Assembly: GCF_015689195.1 (NCBI RefSeq)
Contig: NZ_CP065044.1
Coordinates: 1,674,001 to 1,738,000 of the forward strand
Origin: Pectobacterium aroidearum
GTDB lineage: Bacteria > Pseudomonadota > Gammaproteobacteria > Enterobacterales > Enterobacteriaceae
DNA length: 64,000 nucleotides
Direction: 5' to 3'
In this document: piece by piece, positions 8,760-19,792 of the stretch
How positions within the stretch are numbered: the first letter of the stretch is position 1
How the letters are laid out: each line of letters starts with the position of its first letter
Position numbers and translations under genes: made by a program
The notes under the pieces: generated by a model
Database searches by the model: none
Told to the model about the DNA's origin: nothing
The model's input: the letters and a program-made list of their open reading frames with translations, nothing else

Positions 8760-10592
8760 TTGAATAGCGAACTTCTCTGGGTTTTATCCCTGTTGCTGAT
8801 CGCCATTGTGTTGTTTACCACCAATAAATTACGCATGGACGTCGTAGCGCTGTTGGTCATCATCGCGTTTGTTCTGAGCGGCACGCTGACGCTATCTGAA
8901 GCGCTGGTCGGGTTCAGCGATCCGAATGTGATATTGATTGCTGCCCTGTTTGTGATTGGTGAGGGGTTGGTTCGTACCGGTGTGGCTTATCAGGTCGGTG
9001 ATTGGCTGGTTCGTGTGGCGGGCAGCGGTGAGATGAAAATGCTGATCTTACTGATGGTCACCGTTGCGCTGCTAGGTGCTTTCATGAGTTCTACTGGCGT
9101 TGTCGCGATTTTTATTCCCGTGGTGCTGAGCGTTTCCGCACGGATGAAGATTTCCCCCGGGAGGCTAATGATGCCGCTGAGTTTCGCCGGGTTGATTAGC
9201 GGCATGATGACGCTGGTGGCGACGCCGCCGAATATGGTGGTGAGCAGTGAACTGATGCGCGAAGGGGTGGCAGGTTTTGGGTTCTTTAGCGTGACGCCGA
9301 TAGGGATAGTGGTATTGCTGCTGGGCGTGGCGTATATGATGGTGGCGCGCTACTGGCTTGGCGGCGCTGAGACAGCGACAGCAAAAGAGATGTGGAAGAG
9401 AAGAACGTTCCGCGATCTGATTCGTGATTATCGGCTGACGGGCAGGGCGCGCCGGCTGGCGATTCGTCCGGGATCGCCTTTTATCGGCCACCGTCTGGAT
9501 GATTTACGCCTGCGTCAGCGCTTCGGGGCGAACGTGGTGGGGATTGAACGCTGGCGTAAGTTTCGCCGCGTGATGATCAGCGTAGCGGGCAATACCGAAC
9601 TTCGCCTGAACGATGTTCTGCTGATCGACATGTCTGCATCGGAAGTGGATTTACGTGAATTTTGTACCGCGCAACGGCTTGAACCCATGGTGCTGCGCGG
9701 TGAATATTTTTCTGAGCAGGCGCGTGATGTGGGGATGGCGGAAGTCTCGTTGATCCCTGATTCCGAACTGTTGGGGAAAACGCTGTACGATGTCGGCTTC
9801 CGAAGCCGCTATGGTCTAAGTGTTGTGGGGATCCGCCGGGCAGGTGAAGCGATGGAAGGTATCCTCGCCGATGAACCGCTCCAGCTCGGCGATATTCTGC
9901 TGGTGATGGGCGACTGGCGCATGATCCGGCAGTTACACACGCAGAAAAACGACTTCCTTTTGCTTAATCTTCCCGCCGAGGTTGATGACGTCGCACCCGC
10001 GGTGAGTCAGGCTCCACATGCGCTGTTTTGTCTGGCGTTGATGGTGGCGATGATGTTGACGGATGAAATACCGAATGCGGTTGCCGCGTTGATCGCCTGT
10101 TTGCTGATGGGTAAATTCCGCTGTATTGACATGGAAAGCGCCTACCGGGCGATTCACTGGCCGAGCATTATTCTTATCGTCGGGATGATGCCGTTTGCGC
10201 TGGCGTTGCAGCAAACCGGCGGTGTTACGCTGATCGTCAAAGGGCTGATGGATGTTGCCGGGGACGCAGGGCCGCATGTGATGCTAGTATGTTTGTTTGT
10301 GCTGTGTGCCGTCATTGGCCTGTTTATTTCCAACACGGCGACGGCGGTGTTGATGGCGCCCATTGCGATCGCCGCAGCGAAGCAGATGGGCGTGTCACCG
10401 TATCCCTTTGCGATGATCATCGCGATTGCGGCATCCGCCGCGTTTATGACACCGGTCTCGTCACCGGTGAATACGCTGGTACTGGGGCCGGGCGGTTATA
10501 AATTCGGGGACTTTGTACGCGTTGGCGTCCCCTTTACCGTTCTGGTGATGCTGGTCAGCGTGGTAATGGTGCCATGGCTGTATCCGTTCTGA
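8760..10592 (+). CDS. yfbS: DASS-family anion permease with two TrkA-C domains, YfbS
   Basis: A 610-residue inner-membrane protein, exactly the length of E. coli YfbS. Hydrophobic segments fill residues 1-190 and 415-610. Between them lie two RCK/TrkA-C-type domains (around [14 protein letters not shown] and [16 protein letters not shown]). The signature [19 protein letters not shown] near the C terminus is typical of SLC13/DASS carriers. The substrate is not known. The start is a TTG at 8760 (TTG AAT AGC), six bases after AGGGGA; the upstream extension is ERIC sequence. Confidence 0.9.
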   Translation: MNSELLWVLSLLLIAIVLFTTNKLRMDVVALLVIIAFVLSGTLTLSEALVGFSDPNVILIAALFVIGEGLVRTGVAYQVGDWLVRVAGSGEMKMLILLMVTVALLGAFMSSTGVVAIFIPVVLSVSARMKISPGRLMMPLSFAGLISGMMTLVATPPNMVVSSELMREGVAGFGFFSVTPIGIVVLLLGVAYMMVARYWLGGAETATAKEMWKRRTFRDLIRDYRLTGRARRLAIRPGSPFIGHRLDDLRLRQRFGANVVGIERWRKFRRVMISVAGNTELRLNDVLLIDMSASEVDLREFCTAQRLEPMVLRGEYFSEQARDVGMAEVSLIPDSELLGKTLYDVGFRSRYGLSVVGIRRAGEAMEGILADEPLQLGDILLVMGDWRMIRQLHTQKNDFLLLNLPAEVDDVAPAVSQAPHALFCLALMVAMMLTDEIPNAVAALIACLLMGKFRCIDMESAYRAIHWPSIILIVGMMPFALALQQTGGVTLIVKGLMDVAGDAGPHVMLVCLFVLCAVIGLFISNTATAVLMAPIAIAAAKQMGVSPYPFAMIIAIAASAAFMTPVSSPVNTLVLGPGGYKFGDFVRVGVPFTVLVMLVSVVMVPWLYPF

Positions 10593-10621
10593 CGACCTCT
10601 GACCGTTATAGCGGATGCGCG

Positions 10622-11221
10622 TTATAACGGAGAGTCTTGGCTGATTTCGTCGAGCGACAGGCTAAAGCTGGGAACGAAGACCGTCATGAAATAGTCCATT
10701 TCCGGGCTGTGGCGCAGCTGCAATGTTTTTTCCAACCGCGCTTTGGCCAGCGTGAACTCTGCATTTCCTGCGGATAATTCTTCCAGACACTTCAGGTAGG
10801 CGCATAGCGCGTCGGCCTGCTTAACGATGGCGCGTTCTTCTTCACTGGTGTAGCTGTCGTCCAGCAGCATCCGATAATCCTGCTGGAGTTCTTCCGGTAA
10901 CATCTCAACCAGTTTCTGCTGCGCAATCTTCTCTATTTTCTTGTACTCATGCGCGATCTGCGCGTTGTAGTACTTGATTGGCGTCGGCATGTCGCCGGTC
11001 AGCACCTCGCTGGCATCGTGATACATCGCCAGAAGTGCGATGCGTTCTGCGTTCAGGTTACCCTCGAATTTTCGGTTTTTGATGACCGCCAGCGCGTGCG
11101 CGGCAAACGCAACCTGAAGGCTGTGCTCGGAGACGTTTTCCGTGCGCACATTACGCATGAGCGGCCAGCGGCTGATGAGTTTTAGACGAGATAAGTGGGC
11201 GAAAAAGTGGCTCTGATTCAT
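10622..11221 (-). CDS. yfbR: 5'-deoxynucleotidase YfbR
   Basis: A 199-residue HD-domain phosphohydrolase matching E. coli YfbR in length. The metal-binding set is visible as [13 protein letters not shown] (histidine near residue 33) and [12 protein letters not shown] (HD near residues 68-69), with [12 protein letters not shown] supplying a further aspartate. The enzyme removes 5' phosphate from deoxyribonucleoside monophosphates in thymidylate supply. It converges on yfbS with only 29 bases between them and lies downstream of alaA on the same strand. Confidence 0.95.
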   Translation of the reverse strand: MNQSHFFAHLSRLKLISRWPLMRNVRTENVSEHSLQVAFAAHALAVIKNRKFEGNLNAERIALLAMYHDASEVLTGDMPTPIKYYNAQIAHEYKKIEKIAQQKLVEMLPEELQQDYRMLLDDSYTSEEERAIVKQADALCAYLKCLEELSAGNAEFTLAKARLEKTLQLRHSPEMDYFMTVFVPSFSLSLDEISQDSPL

Positions 11222-11365
11222 GGCGATCTCTCAGACAACAGCACGGTGAAATAGCGATATCGTGGGCGTCTATTGTGAGGACTTGCCGGAGATTATGCAA
11301 ACGAAGGTCAGGTTTTCGCCGGGCGATGATTGCCCGGCGAAGACAGGTACAACAATTGGGTCGGG

Positions 11366-12580
11366 TTACTGGTGATAGTGCCCCAAGAAACGCCCTAATT
11401 TGTGGATTGCCATATCCAGCTCATCGATACGCGGCAGCGTGACGATGCGAACATGGTCTGGGTAAGGCCAGTTAAATGCGGTTCCCTGAACCAGCAACAC
11501 TTTTTCCTGTAGCAGGAGATCCAGCACCAGTTTTTGGTCGTCATGGATATTAAAGCGTTTGGCATCAATGCGTGGGAACATATACAGCGCGCCGCGCGGT
11601 TTTACGCACGATACGCCGGGAATCTGATTGATCAGTTCCCAGGAACGGTTGCGCTGCTCGTACAGGCGTCCGCCGGGCTGAATAAATTCGCTGATGCTCT
11701 GATAGCCGCCCAGCGCAGTCTGAATCGCATGCTGCATTGGCACGTTAGCGCACAGACGCATGGAAGCCAGCATTTCCAGCCCTTCAATATAGCCTTTGGC
11801 GTGTTTTTTCGGACCGTTCAGTACCATCCAGCCTTGACGGAAACCTGCTACACGGTACGTTTTGGACAGGCCGTTGAATGTGACCGTCAGCAGGTCCGGC
11901 GCGAGTGCGGCAATCGAGTGATGCTGTGCATCGTCATACAGAATTTTGTCGTAAATTTCGTCAGCGAAGATGATCAGGTTATGTTCGCGTGCAATCGCCA
12001 CGATATCCAGCAGCAACTCTTTACTGTAGACCGCGCCCGTTGGATTGTTCGGGTTGATAATGACAATACCGCGAGTATTGGACGTGATCTTTTTACGGAT
12101 ATCATCCAGGTCGGGGAACCAATCGGAGGACTCATCGCAGAGGTAGTGAACGGCGTTGCCGTTAGACAGAGAAACGGCTGCGGTCCAAAGTGGGTAGTCC
12201 GGCGCAGGAACCAGCATTTCATCGCCTGGGTTAAGCAGTGCCTGCATGGATTGCACGATGAGCTCGGACACACCGTTACCAATATAGACGTCTTCAACCG
12301 TAATATCGCGCATACCCCGCGCCTGATAATGCTGAACGATGGCTTTACGGGCGGAATAGAGGCCTTTGGAATCACAGTAGCCCTGTGCCGTGGGCAGGTT
12401 ACGGATGACATCGACCAGAATCTCGTCCGGTGCCTCGAAGCCAAAAGGGGCTGGGTTACCAATATTCAGCTTAAGGACTTTATTACCTTCTTCTTCAAGC
12501 CGTTTGGCTTCCTTTAAGACTGGGCCACGGATGTCATAGCATACGTTCTCCAGTTTCTTGGATTTTTCAATCGGAGACAT
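11366..12580 (-). CDS. alaA: Alanine aminotransferase AlaA
   Basis: A 404-residue fold-type I PLP aminotransferase, near-identical in length to E. coli AlaA. The PLP lysine lies in TFNGLSKTYRVAGFRQGW near residue 240; INPNNPTGAVYS near 180 and FADEIYDKILYD near 210 are the other cofactor motifs. It transfers amino groups between alanine and 2-oxoglutarate in alanine synthesis. ATG 12580 (MSPIEKSKK) matches the E. coli start; the frame upstream to 12631 is rejected. It is divergent from hexA, as alaA is from lrhA in E. coli. Confidence 0.95.
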   Translation of the reverse strand: MSPIEKSKKLENVCYDIRGPVLKEAKRLEEEGNKVLKLNIGNPAPFGFEAPDEILVDVIRNLPTAQGYCDSKGLYSARKAIVQHYQARGMRDITVEDVYIGNGVSELIVQSMQALLNPGDEMLVPAPDYPLWTAAVSLSNGNAVHYLCDESSDWFPDLDDIRKKITSNTRGIVIINPNNPTGAVYSKELLLDIVAIAREHNLIIFADEIYDKILYDDAQHHSIAALAPDLLTVTFNGLSKTYRVAGFRQGWMVLNGPKKHAKGYIEGLEMLASMRLCANVPMQHAIQTALGGYQSISEFIQPGGRLYEQRNRSWELINQIPGVSCVKPRGALYMFPRIDAKRFNIHDDQKLVLDLLLQEKVLLVQGTAFNWPYPDHVRIVTLPRIDELDMAIHKLGRFLGHYHQ

Positions 12581-13081
12581 AAATAGTACGAACCTTCTGC
12601 AGAGAGCGCATATTCCCATACGGAATAGCATAACCTGCTTAATGTACTCCTCCTGTAGTACCTTTTGAAGAATGATTATCGCTTTTGCTGCAAATGGTTG
12701 CGCATCTGCACTATATGGTTGTGTACTCGTTGGATGGTGCGATATGGTAGGGGTGCGGACGACTATTCATGCCGCACTTTTTTAGCGCCAGAATAGGGTG
12801 ACAGGGAAGGCTCGTTTATTTAAATGTGAAGCGTATTTATTTCGCAGGATGAAATAAAGAGAAAGTGTCGTTGTTATTGAATGAAGGATTAAGACTGGTG
12901 AGCCATTTAATTAGTGATGTCTTACCAATGGAAAGGCGATAGGGGTAACGAAATATAAGTATTTTTTTGCCCTTATCGTGCGTCTGCGATAGTGTCTTTA
13001 AATGTATCGGTCATTACCTGTACATGTAATAAAACACCAGGAATATTTTGTTAAAATTAAAATAGATAAGTGAAAAATCGT
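12581..13081. promoter_or_regulatory. alaA / hexA divergent intergenic region
   Basis: About 500 bp without a recognisable gene. It must carry promoters for alaA (minus) and hexA (plus). A plus-strand terminator-like hairpin lies at 12753-12783 (listed separately). Two near-repeats ATGGTTGcGC and ATGGTTGtGT occur between 12692 and 12726. The last 250 bp before hexA are AT-rich, which fits a long untranslated leader or nucleoid-protein binding, but no operator could be named. Confidence 0.35.
12753..12783 (+). terminator. Terminator-like hairpin in the hexA upstream region
   Basis: GTGCGG (12753-12758) pairs with CCGCAC (12772-12777) around a 13-base loop and is followed at once by six T residues (12778-12783). 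It faces plus, the same direction as hexA, and no gene ends before it on that strand. It could end a small RNA or attenuate a long hexA leader. The stem is only six base pairs. Confidence 0.45.
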
Positions 13082-14032
13082 ATGACCAGTGTAAATCGAC
13101 CAGTACTTAATCTCGATCTTGATTTACTGAGGACGTTTGTTGCCGTTGCAGATTTAAATACATTTGCAGCGGCGGCGACCGCAGTCAATCGGACTCAATC
13201 GGCTGTCAGCCAGCAGATGCAGCGGCTGGAGCAACTCATCGGAAAGGAGCTTTTTGCCCGGCACGGGCGTAATAAATTGCTGACCGAACACGGCATCCAG
13301 TTTTTGGGTTATGCCAGAAAAATATTACAATTCAATGATGAAGCCTGTATTTCATTAATGTACAGCGATATTCAGGGAACGCTGACCATCGGGGCGTCTG
13401 ACGATACGGCAGACACTATCCTTCCTTATATTTTGCACCGGGTGACATCGGTATTTCCTAAGCTCTCCGTCAATGTCAGCGTAAAACGCAGCGCTGAAAT
13501 GATGGACATGCTGAATCAAGGGAAAATAGATCTGGTCATTACCACAATGAACGGTGTGGTGTTTCCTCATGTGTTATTACGGAGTTCTCCGACGCTATGG
13601 TATTGCGCGGCGGATTATCAGTTCCGATCGCAAGAACCGGTACCCTTGGTTGTTTTGGATGAGCCAAGCCCTTTCCGTTCCTTGGCGACGCAGCAGCTGA
13701 CGGCCGCAGGGATTCCCTGGAGAATCGCCTACGTGGCTTCAACGCTATCTGCTGTGCGAGCCGCGGTGAAGGCTGGCATGGGTATCACCGTGCGCTCGGT
13801 GGAAATGATGAGCCCGGAACTGCGAGTGTTGGGCGAAGAGGAAGGGTTGCCGAGATTGCCTGAAACACGTTATTTCCTCTGCCAGAACCCTAACCAGGAG
13901 AACGAACTGGCGACGGCAATTTTCAATGTGATTGAATCAGGGAAGCCCTCTCACATTACGCCAGTCAGCATGCTAGCAAATAGCACGAATGAAGCGTTGT
14001 CTTCCGATCCGTCGCTGAAGGACGCGATCTAA
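13082..14032 (+). CDS. hexA: LysR-family regulator HexA (LrhA)
   Basis: A 316-residue LysR-type regulator close to E. coli LrhA. The N-terminal winged helix-turn-helix spans about residues 10-70 ([20 protein letters not shown], then [15 protein letters not shown]). The remainder is the substrate-binding effector domain. In Pectobacterium this gene is known as hexA, a repressor of plant-cell-wall-degrading exoenzymes and motility; LrhA represses flhDC in E. coli. ATG 13082 aligns with LrhA; a GTG at 13070 is the alternative. The last 20 residues differ from LrhA. It sits immediately upstream of nuo, as in E. coli. Confidence 0.9.
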   Translation: MTSVNRPVLNLDLDLLRTFVAVADLNTFAAAATAVNRTQSAVSQQMQRLEQLIGKELFARHGRNKLLTEHGIQFLGYARKILQFNDEACISLMYSDIQGTLTIGASDDTADTILPYILHRVTSVFPKLSVNVSVKRSAEMMDMLNQGKIDLVITTMNGVVFPHVLLRSSPTLWYCAADYQFRSQEPVPLVVLDEPSPFRSLATQQLTAAGIPWRIAYVASTLSAVRAAVKAGMGITVRSVEMMSPELRVLGEEEGLPRLPETRYFLCQNPNQENELATAIFNVIESGKPSHITPVSMLANSTNEALSSDPSLKDAI

Positions 14033-14051
14033 TCGTAATGGGTAGTTAACT

Positions 14052-14087
14052 ATCATTCGGGGAGAGTAAGGATGCACCCCGAATGAT
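14052..14087 (+). terminator. Inverted repeat after hexA, possible terminator
   Basis: ATCATTCGGGG (14052-14062) is the exact inverse of CCCCGAATGAT (14077-14087), an 11-bp stem with a 14-base loop, starting 20 bases after the hexA stop. The sequence after it (GATGATTTATG) lacks a clean T tract, so termination efficiency is uncertain. Confidence 0.5.
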
Positions 14088-14709
14088 GATGATTTATGAC
14101 TAAGGTGTTAAACCCGCATCGGTAGAGCCCCATTGCTCTGATTTCTTCAGTCCGACCCCTCTTTGCATTTTCCATTTCACATCAACAGGCTAGGCGCAGC
14201 GAGATTCACGGTTATCTCTGATTTATAAAACGCCGGTTCTATTTTTTTAAAATTATGTTATAGAAAATGACGTCCAGTCTTGTCCAGCATCATCTTGATT
14301 TTTTTACTAACTAAATTGGTAAAAATGTGTGCTGGATCAAAAAATACCCCTAATAACCACATGGGGGAACAGGCATTTTCTGTGAAAATGGTATAGTGAC
14401 CAAGTGAATTTGCTTCCTGTGTTGCTGCTCGCTGGTTAACCGACAAAGGGACTGACTCGATTTAGCTATGGGTGAGGACACAAAATGTTAACAAAACAGC
14501 GTGCATGTAAAGTAATGTACTGTTATTTTTAGTAAGGTTGAAAAAAAGGTTACAAATTTAGGGGCTCAACCATACCAAGCAAGGCTTACCTGATACGTTT
14601 CCGTGCTTTTTTGTGGTTATTAATCCTTCCTTTTAATCGATGTGGCGCATTAACTGCCGATAATAGAGCAGGGATGTTACCCGCCACTTTTGATGAGTAA
14701 GCAAAGAGA
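14088..14709 (+). promoter_or_regulatory. nuo operon upstream region
   Basis: About 620 bp before nuoA with no supported gene. Several GTTAA-type words resemble ArcA direct-repeat boxes: GGTTAACC near 14434, TGTTAACA near 14484, GTTATTAAT near 14614 and CATTAACT near 14648. ArcA repression of nuo is established in E. coli; the assignment here is inference from weak motifs. A 62-codon frame on the minus strand (14258-14446) has no ribosome-binding site and is not called. Confidence 0.35.
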
Positions 14710-15150
14710 ATGTCAACAACTACTGAAATCCTCGCCCATCATTGGGCATTTGGGCTATTCCTTATCATTGCCGTAGGCCTTTGCGTCTTCATGCTGACCG
14801 GTGGATTCTTGCTGGGGGGGAGAGCCAGAGCCAGAGCTAAAAACGTACCTTATGAATCCGGGATCGACTCAGTGGGTTCAGCGCGGTTACGCCTGTCTGC
14901 TAAATTTTATCTTGTCGCTATGTTCTTCGTTATCTTCGACGTTGAAGCCCTCTATCTCTACGCTTGGGCTGTGTCTATCAAAGAAAGCGGCTGGATTGGC
15001 TTCATTGAAGCAACCATTTTCATTTTGGTGCTGTTGGCTGGTTTGATTTATCTGGTACGCGTTGGGGCACTTGACTGGACCCCGGTACGTTCCAAGAGAC
15101 AAGTCGTTAAATCAGACATCATCAACACTACCAACACTCATCCGCAGTAA
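14710..15150 (+). CDS. nuoA: NADH-quinone oxidoreductase subunit A
   Basis: A 146-residue membrane subunit of complex I with three transmembrane helices. Conserved family features are [20 protein letters not shown] in the first cytoplasmic loop and [15 protein letters not shown] in the second helix, where acidic residues line the quinone and proton path. It is the first gene of the nuoA-N operon. ATG 14710 follows AAAGAGA. The length matches E. coli NuoA (147 aa). Confidence 0.97.
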   Translation: MSTTTEILAHHWAFGLFLIIAVGLCVFMLTGGFLLGGRARARAKNVPYESGIDSVGSARLRLSAKFYLVAMFFVIFDVEALYLYAWAVSIKESGWIGFIEATIFILVLLAGLIYLVRVGALDWTPVRSKRQVVKSDIINTTNTHPQ

Positions 15151-15167
15151 CAGCGAGGCATTTTAAG

Positions 15168-15842
15168 ATGGACTATACGCTCACCCGCATAGAGCCGGAC
15201 GGTGAGAATGACCGTTATCCCCTGCAACGTCAGGAGATCGTTTCCGACCCTCTGGAGCAACATGTTCACCGCAGTGTCTACATGGGCAAACTGGAACATG
15301 CTTTACACGATACGGTGAACTGGGGGCGTCAGAACTCCCTGTGGCCGTACAACTTCGGCCTTTCCTGTTGCTACGTAGAAATGGTGACGTCATTTACGGC
15401 GGTTCATGACGTGGCGCGTTTTGGTGCTGAGGTTCTGCGTGCATCGCCACGTCAGGCCGACTTCATGGTCGTAGCGGGAACCTGTTTTACCAAAATGGCC
15501 CCCGTTATTCAGCGTCTGTACGAGCAAATGCTTGAGCCTAAATGGGTTATCTCCATGGGCGCCTGTGCTAACTCCGGTGGTATGTACGATATCTATTCCG
15601 TCGTTCAGGGCGTAGATAAATTCCTGCCTGTTGATGTGTATATTCCAGGCTGCCCTCCGCGTCCTGAAGCCTACATGCAAGCGCTGTTGCTGCTGAAAGA
15701 ATCCATTGGTAAAGAACGCCGCCCTCTGTCATGGGTGGTAGGTGAACAGGGCGTTTACCGTGCCAATATGCAATCTGAGCGTGAACGCAAACGCGGCGAG
15801 CGAATCGCTGTGACCAACCTGCGCTCGCCTGATGAGATTTGA
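15168..15842 (+). CDS. nuoB: NADH-quinone oxidoreductase subunit B
   Basis: A 224-residue peripheral subunit that carries the terminal N2 [4Fe-4S] cluster next to the quinone site. The cysteines are visible as the tandem pair in [11 protein letters not shown] (residues about 66-67), in [11 protein letters not shown] and in PGCPPRPEA. It lies 17 bases after nuoA. The N and C termini extend a few residues beyond E. coli NuoB (220 aa). A 98-bp spacer to nuoCD holds an imperfect TGACCG/CGGTCA inverted repeat. Confidence 0.97.
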   Translation: MDYTLTRIEPDGENDRYPLQRQEIVSDPLEQHVHRSVYMGKLEHALHDTVNWGRQNSLWPYNFGLSCCYVEMVTSFTAVHDVARFGAEVLRASPRQADFMVVAGTCFTKMAPVIQRLYEQMLEPKWVISMGACANSGGMYDIYSVVQGVDKFLPVDVYIPGCPPRPEAYMQALLLLKESIGKERRPLSWVVGEQGVYRANMQSERERKRGERIAVTNLRSPDEI

Positions 15843-15940
15843 CCTGTAGATGATAAACCCGGTGACCGTGTAATACCCCGATAATAGTGTGCGGTCATTA
15901 TCAGATGCAGAAATAGCACATTTAATGTGGTGACATATTT

Positions 15941-17740
15941 ATGACAGATTTAACGACACACGATCTCGCTCAGCCAGGCTGGCAAACCCGCGATCACCTT
16001 GACGATCCGGTCGTTGGCGAGCTGTGTAACCGTTTTGGACCAGATGCATTTACTGTACAAGCAACCCGCACAGGTATTCCCGTCGTGTGGGTCAAACGTG
16101 AGCAATTACTGGACGTTGTCGCATTCCTGAAAAAACAGCCAAAGCCTTATGTTATGCTGTTTGACCTGCACGGTATGGATGAGCGTTTGCGCACCCACCG
16201 TGAAGGCCTACCTGCCGCCGACTACTCCGTCTTTTATCACATCATTTCCATCGAGCGTAACCGCGACATCATGCTGAAAGTCGCGTTGGCCGAGAGCGAT
16301 CTGCACGTACCGACCGTGACCAAACTGTTCCCGAATGCCAACTGGTATGAGCGTGAGACGTGGGAAATGTTTGGTATTACGTTTAACGGCCACCCGCACC
16401 TGACGCGCATCATGATGCCGCATACGTGGGAAGGGCACCCGTTGCGTAAAGATTATCCAGCGCGTGCGACCGAATTCGATCCTTTCGTGCTGACCAAGCA
16501 GAAAGAAGATCTGGAAATGGAATCGCTGACGTTCAAACCGGAAGAATGGGGAATGAAGCGCGGCACCGAAAATGAGGACTTCATGTTCCTCAACCTCGGT
16601 CCAAACCACCCGTCTTCACACGGTGCTTTCCGTATTATCCTGCAGTTGGATGGCGAAGAAATCGTCGACTGCGTGCCTGACGTGGGTTACCACCATCGTG
16701 GCGCGGAGAAAATGGGCGAACGCCAGTCCTGGCACAGCTACATTCCTTATACCGACCGTATTGAATACCTCGGCGGCTGCGTTAACGAAATGCCGTACGT
16801 GCTTGCCGTAGAAAAACTGGCGGGCATTGAGGTACCTGATCGCGTCAAAACGATTCGCGTGATGTTGTCTGAGCTGTTCCGCATTAATAGCCACCTGCTG
16901 TATATCAGTACCTATATTCAGGACGTCGGTGCGATGACACCGGTGTTCTTTGCGTTTACTGACCGCCAGAAAATTTACGATTTGGTTGAAGCGATTACCG
17001 GCTTCCGTATGCACCCTGCCTGGTTCCGCATCGGCGGGGTGGCGCACGATCTGCCACGTGGTTGGGAGCGTCTGCTGCGTGAATTCCTCGACTGGATGCC
17101 GAGCCGCCTGGATACCTATGTTAAGGCTGCACTGCAGAACACCATCCTGAAAGGTCGTACTCAGGGCGTTGCCGCTTACAATGCGAAAGAAGCGTTGGAT
17201 TGGGGCGTAACCGGTGCGGGTCTGCGTGCGACAGGTATTGGTTTTGACGTGCGCAAATGGCGTCCGTATTCCGGCTATGAAAACTTCGACTTTGAAGTGC
17301 CTGTCGGTGACGGCATCAGCGATTGCTATAGCCGTGTGATGCTGAAGGTTGAAGAGCTGCGCCAAAGCCTGCGTATTCTGGATCAGTGCCTCAAGAACAT
17401 GCCGGAAGGGCCGTTCAAAGCGGATCACCCGCTGACGACGCCGCCGCCAAAAGAGCGCACATTGCAGCATATCGATACGCTGATTAACCACTTCCTTCAG
17501 GTTTCCTGGGGGCCGGTTATGCCTGCCAATGAATCATTCCAGATGGTTGAGGCAACAAAGGGCATCAACAGCTATTACCTGACCAGTGACGGCGGCACGA
17601 TGAGCTACCGTACCCGTATTCGCACGCCGAGCTATGCGCATCTGCAACAGATTCCTTCTGTTATTCGCGGATGTCTGGTATCCGATCTGATCGTTTACCT
17701 CGGCAGTATTGATTTCGTTATGTCAGATGTGGACCGCTAA
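15941..17740 (+). CDS. nuoC: NADH-quinone oxidoreductase fused subunits C and D
   Basis: A 599-residue natural fusion, as in E. coli (nuoCD). Residues 1 to about 190 are the 30-kDa NuoC part, with [16 protein letters not shown] and LRKDYPA. Residues from about 205 are the 49-kDa NuoD part, beginning [16 protein letters not shown] and containing [13 protein letters not shown], related to the large subunit of NiFe hydrogenases and forming the quinone-binding cavity with NuoB. The stop is two bases before nuoE. Confidence 0.97.
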   Translation: MTDLTTHDLAQPGWQTRDHLDDPVVGELCNRFGPDAFTVQATRTGIPVVWVKREQLLDVVAFLKKQPKPYVMLFDLHGMDERLRTHREGLPAADYSVFYHIISIERNRDIMLKVALAESDLHVPTVTKLFPNANWYERETWEMFGITFNGHPHLTRIMMPHTWEGHPLRKDYPARATEFDPFVLTKQKEDLEMESLTFKPEEWGMKRGTENEDFMFLNLGPNHPSSHGAFRIILQLDGEEIVDCVPDVGYHHRGAEKMGERQSWHSYIPYTDRIEYLGGCVNEMPYVLAVEKLAGIEVPDRVKTIRVMLSELFRINSHLLYISTYIQDVGAMTPVFFAFTDRQKIYDLVEAITGFRMHPAWFRIGGVAHDLPRGWERLLREFLDWMPSRLDTYVKAALQNTILKGRTQGVAAYNAKEALDWGVTGAGLRATGIGFDVRKWRPYSGYENFDFEVPVGDGISDCYSRVMLKVEELRQSLRILDQCLKNMPEGPFKADHPLTTPPPKERTLQHIDTLINHFLQVSWGPVMPANESFQMVEATKGINSYYLTSDGGTMSYRTRIRTPSYAHLQQIPSVIRGCLVSDLIVYLGSIDFVMSDVDR

Positions 17741-17742
17741 TT

Positions 17743-18258
17743 ATGCCTGATCACAATATTTCTGAACGCAACATTTCTGATAACAACGTTTTTGTGTTGA
17801 GCGACGCCGAGCGTGACGCGATTGAACACGAAAAACATCATTATGAAGATGCGCGCGCGGCGTCCATTGAAGCACTGAAAATTGTGCAGAAAGAACGCGG
17901 CTGGGTACCGGATGGTGCGATCAACGCGATTGCCGATGTGCTGGGCATTCCAGCCAGTGACGTGGAAGGCGTAGCGACATTCTATAGCCAAATTTATCGT
18001 CAGCCGGTTGGGCGCCACATCATTCGCTATTGCGACAGTGTCGTGTGCCACATCAATGGCTATCAGGGCGTACAGGCTGCGCTTGAGCGTAAGCTCAGCA
18101 TCAAACCGGGACAGACAACGTTCGATGGACGCTTCACGCTGTTGCCGACCTGCTGCCTGGGGAACTGTGACAAGGGGCCGTCAATGATGATTGACGACGA
18201 TACCCATAGCCATGTGACGCCGGAAGGAATTGAATCGTTATTGGAGCAGTATCAATGA
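17743..18258 (+). CDS. nuoE: NADH-quinone oxidoreductase subunit E
   Basis: A 171-residue peripheral subunit of the NADH-oxidising arm. It binds the off-pathway [2Fe-2S] cluster N1a with four cysteines, seen in [11 protein letters not shown] and in [13 protein letters not shown]. The extra few residues at the N terminus ([15 protein letters not shown]) differ from E. coli NuoE (166 aa). Its stop overlaps the nuoF start by four bases (ATGA), which indicates translational coupling. Confidence 0.96.
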   Translation: MPDHNISERNISDNNVFVLSDAERDAIEHEKHHYEDARAASIEALKIVQKERGWVPDGAINAIADVLGIPASDVEGVATFYSQIYRQPVGRHIIRYCDSVVCHINGYQGVQAALERKLSIKPGQTTFDGRFTLLPTCCLGNCDKGPSMMIDDDTHSHVTPEGIESLLEQYQ

Positions 18259-19604
18259 GTAAAAACATTGTTCTGACTGCTGAGCAGCATCCTCTGACCT
18301 GGCGTTTACGCGCAGACAAACAGCCAGTATGGCTGGATGAATATCGCAGCAAAAACGGCTATGTCGCGGCGCAAAAAGCGTTAACCGGCATGGCGCAGGA
18401 TGAAGTGGTCTCACTGGTTAAAGACGCTGGCCTGAAAGGGCGTGGCGGAGCGGGCTTTTCGACAGGCTTGAAGTGGAGCCTGATGCCGAAAGACGAAAGT
18501 ATGAACATCCGCTACCTGTTGTGTAACGCGGATGAGATGGAGCCAGGGACTTATAAAGACCGCCTGCTGATGGAGCAAGAGCCCCATCTGCTGGTTGAAG
18601 GTATGTTGATCAGCGCGTTTGCGCTGAAAGCCTACCGCGGCTACATCTTCCTGCGTGGTGAATACATCGAAGCTGCTGTCCACCTGCGTCGGGCAATCGA
18701 AGAAGCGAAAGCCGCTGGCCTGCTGGGCAAGAATATTCTGGGTAGCGGGTTTGATTTCGAGCTGTTCGTGCACACGGGCGCAGGGCGTTATATCTGCGGT
18801 GAAGAAACGGCACTGATTAACTCGCTGGAAGGCCGTCGTGCCAACCCACGTTCGAAGCCGCCATTCCCGGCGTCTGCGGGTGTTTGGGGTAAACCGACCT
18901 GCGTCAACAACGTGGAAACGCTGTGTAACGTACCGGCGATTATCGAACATGGTGCGGCGTGGTATCAGGGCTTGTCTGCGGGTAAAAGTAAAGATGCCGG
19001 CACGAAACTGATGGGCTTCTCTGGTCGCGTCAAGAATCCTGGCCTGTGGGAACTGCCGTTTGGCACCACGGCGCGTGAAATTCTGGAAGACTACGCGGGC
19101 GGTATGCGCGATGGTCTGAAACTGAAAGCCTGGCAACCGGGCGGCGCAGGGACGGATTTCCTGACGGAAAACCATCTCGATCTGCCGATGGATTTTGAGC
19201 ACATTGCGAAAGCCGGTAGCCGTATGGGTACGGCGCTGGCGATGGCTGTCGATCACGAAATCAATATGGTTTCGCTGACGCGCAATCTGGAAGAGTTCTT
19301 CGCCCGTGAATCCTGTGGCTGGTGTACGCCGTGCCGCGATGGTTTGCCGTGGAGCGTGAAGATTCTGCGTGCGCTGGAAAATGGTGAAGGCCAGCCTGGC
19401 GATATCGAAACGCTGGAACAGCTTTGCCGTTTCCTCGGACCGGGTAACACCTTCTGTGCGCATGCGCCGGGTGCGGTCGAGCCGCTGCAAAGTGCCATCA
19501 AGTATTTCCGGGAAGAATTCGAAGCGGGTATCTCTAAACAGTATTTAGGCAACGTCAAAGCGATTGGCGGTATTCAGCCTAACCTGTTGAAAGAGCGCTG
19601 GTAA
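18255..19604 (+). CDS. nuoF: NADH-quinone oxidoreductase subunit F
   Basis: A 449-residue flavoprotein, the NADH-binding, FMN-containing entry point of complex I. The NADH loop is [17 protein letters not shown] near residue 60; the FMN site contains [16 protein letters not shown] near 95. The N3 [4Fe-4S] cysteines are in [12 protein letters not shown] near residue 355 and [10 protein letters not shown] near 400. It begins inside the nuoE stop codon. A 188-bp spacer with a hairpin separates it from nuoG. Confidence 0.97.
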   Translation: MSKNIVLTAEQHPLTWRLRADKQPVWLDEYRSKNGYVAAQKALTGMAQDEVVSLVKDAGLKGRGGAGFSTGLKWSLMPKDESMNIRYLLCNADEMEPGTYKDRLLMEQEPHLLVEGMLISAFALKAYRGYIFLRGEYIEAAVHLRRAIEEAKAAGLLGKNILGSGFDFELFVHTGAGRYICGEETALINSLEGRRANPRSKPPFPASAGVWGKPTCVNNVETLCNVPAIIEHGAAWYQGLSAGKSKDAGTKLMGFSGRVKNPGLWELPFGTTAREILEDYAGGMRDGLKLKAWQPGGAGTDFLTENHLDLPMDFEHIAKAGSRMGTALAMAVDHEINMVSLTRNLEEFFARESCGWCTPCRDGLPWSVKILRALENGEGQPGDIETLEQLCRFLGPGNTFCAHAPGAVEPLQSAIKYFREEFEAGISKQYLGNVKAIGGIQPNLLKERW

Positions 19605-19645
19605 GTTATCGCTCAACATGTGCGAGATGCAGTGAATGTATCCGC

Positions 19646-19669
19646 AGGGTGGCGCAAATAAGCCACCCT
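19646..19669 (+). other. Hairpin in the nuoF-nuoG spacer
   Basis: AGGGTGGC (19646-19653) pairs with GCCACCCT (19662-19669) around an eight-base loop. It lies 41 bases after the nuoF stop, inside an otherwise gene-free 188-bp spacer. There is no T tract, so it is more likely an mRNA processing or stability element than a terminator. Confidence 0.45.
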
Positions 19670-19792
19670 CAATAAACCCAATAGATTTCAGGACGCAGGT
19701 AGCCAACGCATTTGCGATTTGAAAGATGAGGGTATACAGAATTTTTGATTAGCGCTCGTGGCAACACGGGCCATTATGGAAGCATGCTGACT

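Noticed and set aside
14258-14446. 62-codon minus-strand frame in the nuo upstream region
   Set aside because: No ribosome-binding site, no recognisable domain, and no partner gene; probably chance.
15941-17740. Possible frameshift or artificial fusion of nuoC and nuoD
   Set aside because: The fusion is the normal state in Enterobacterales, and both halves are intact.
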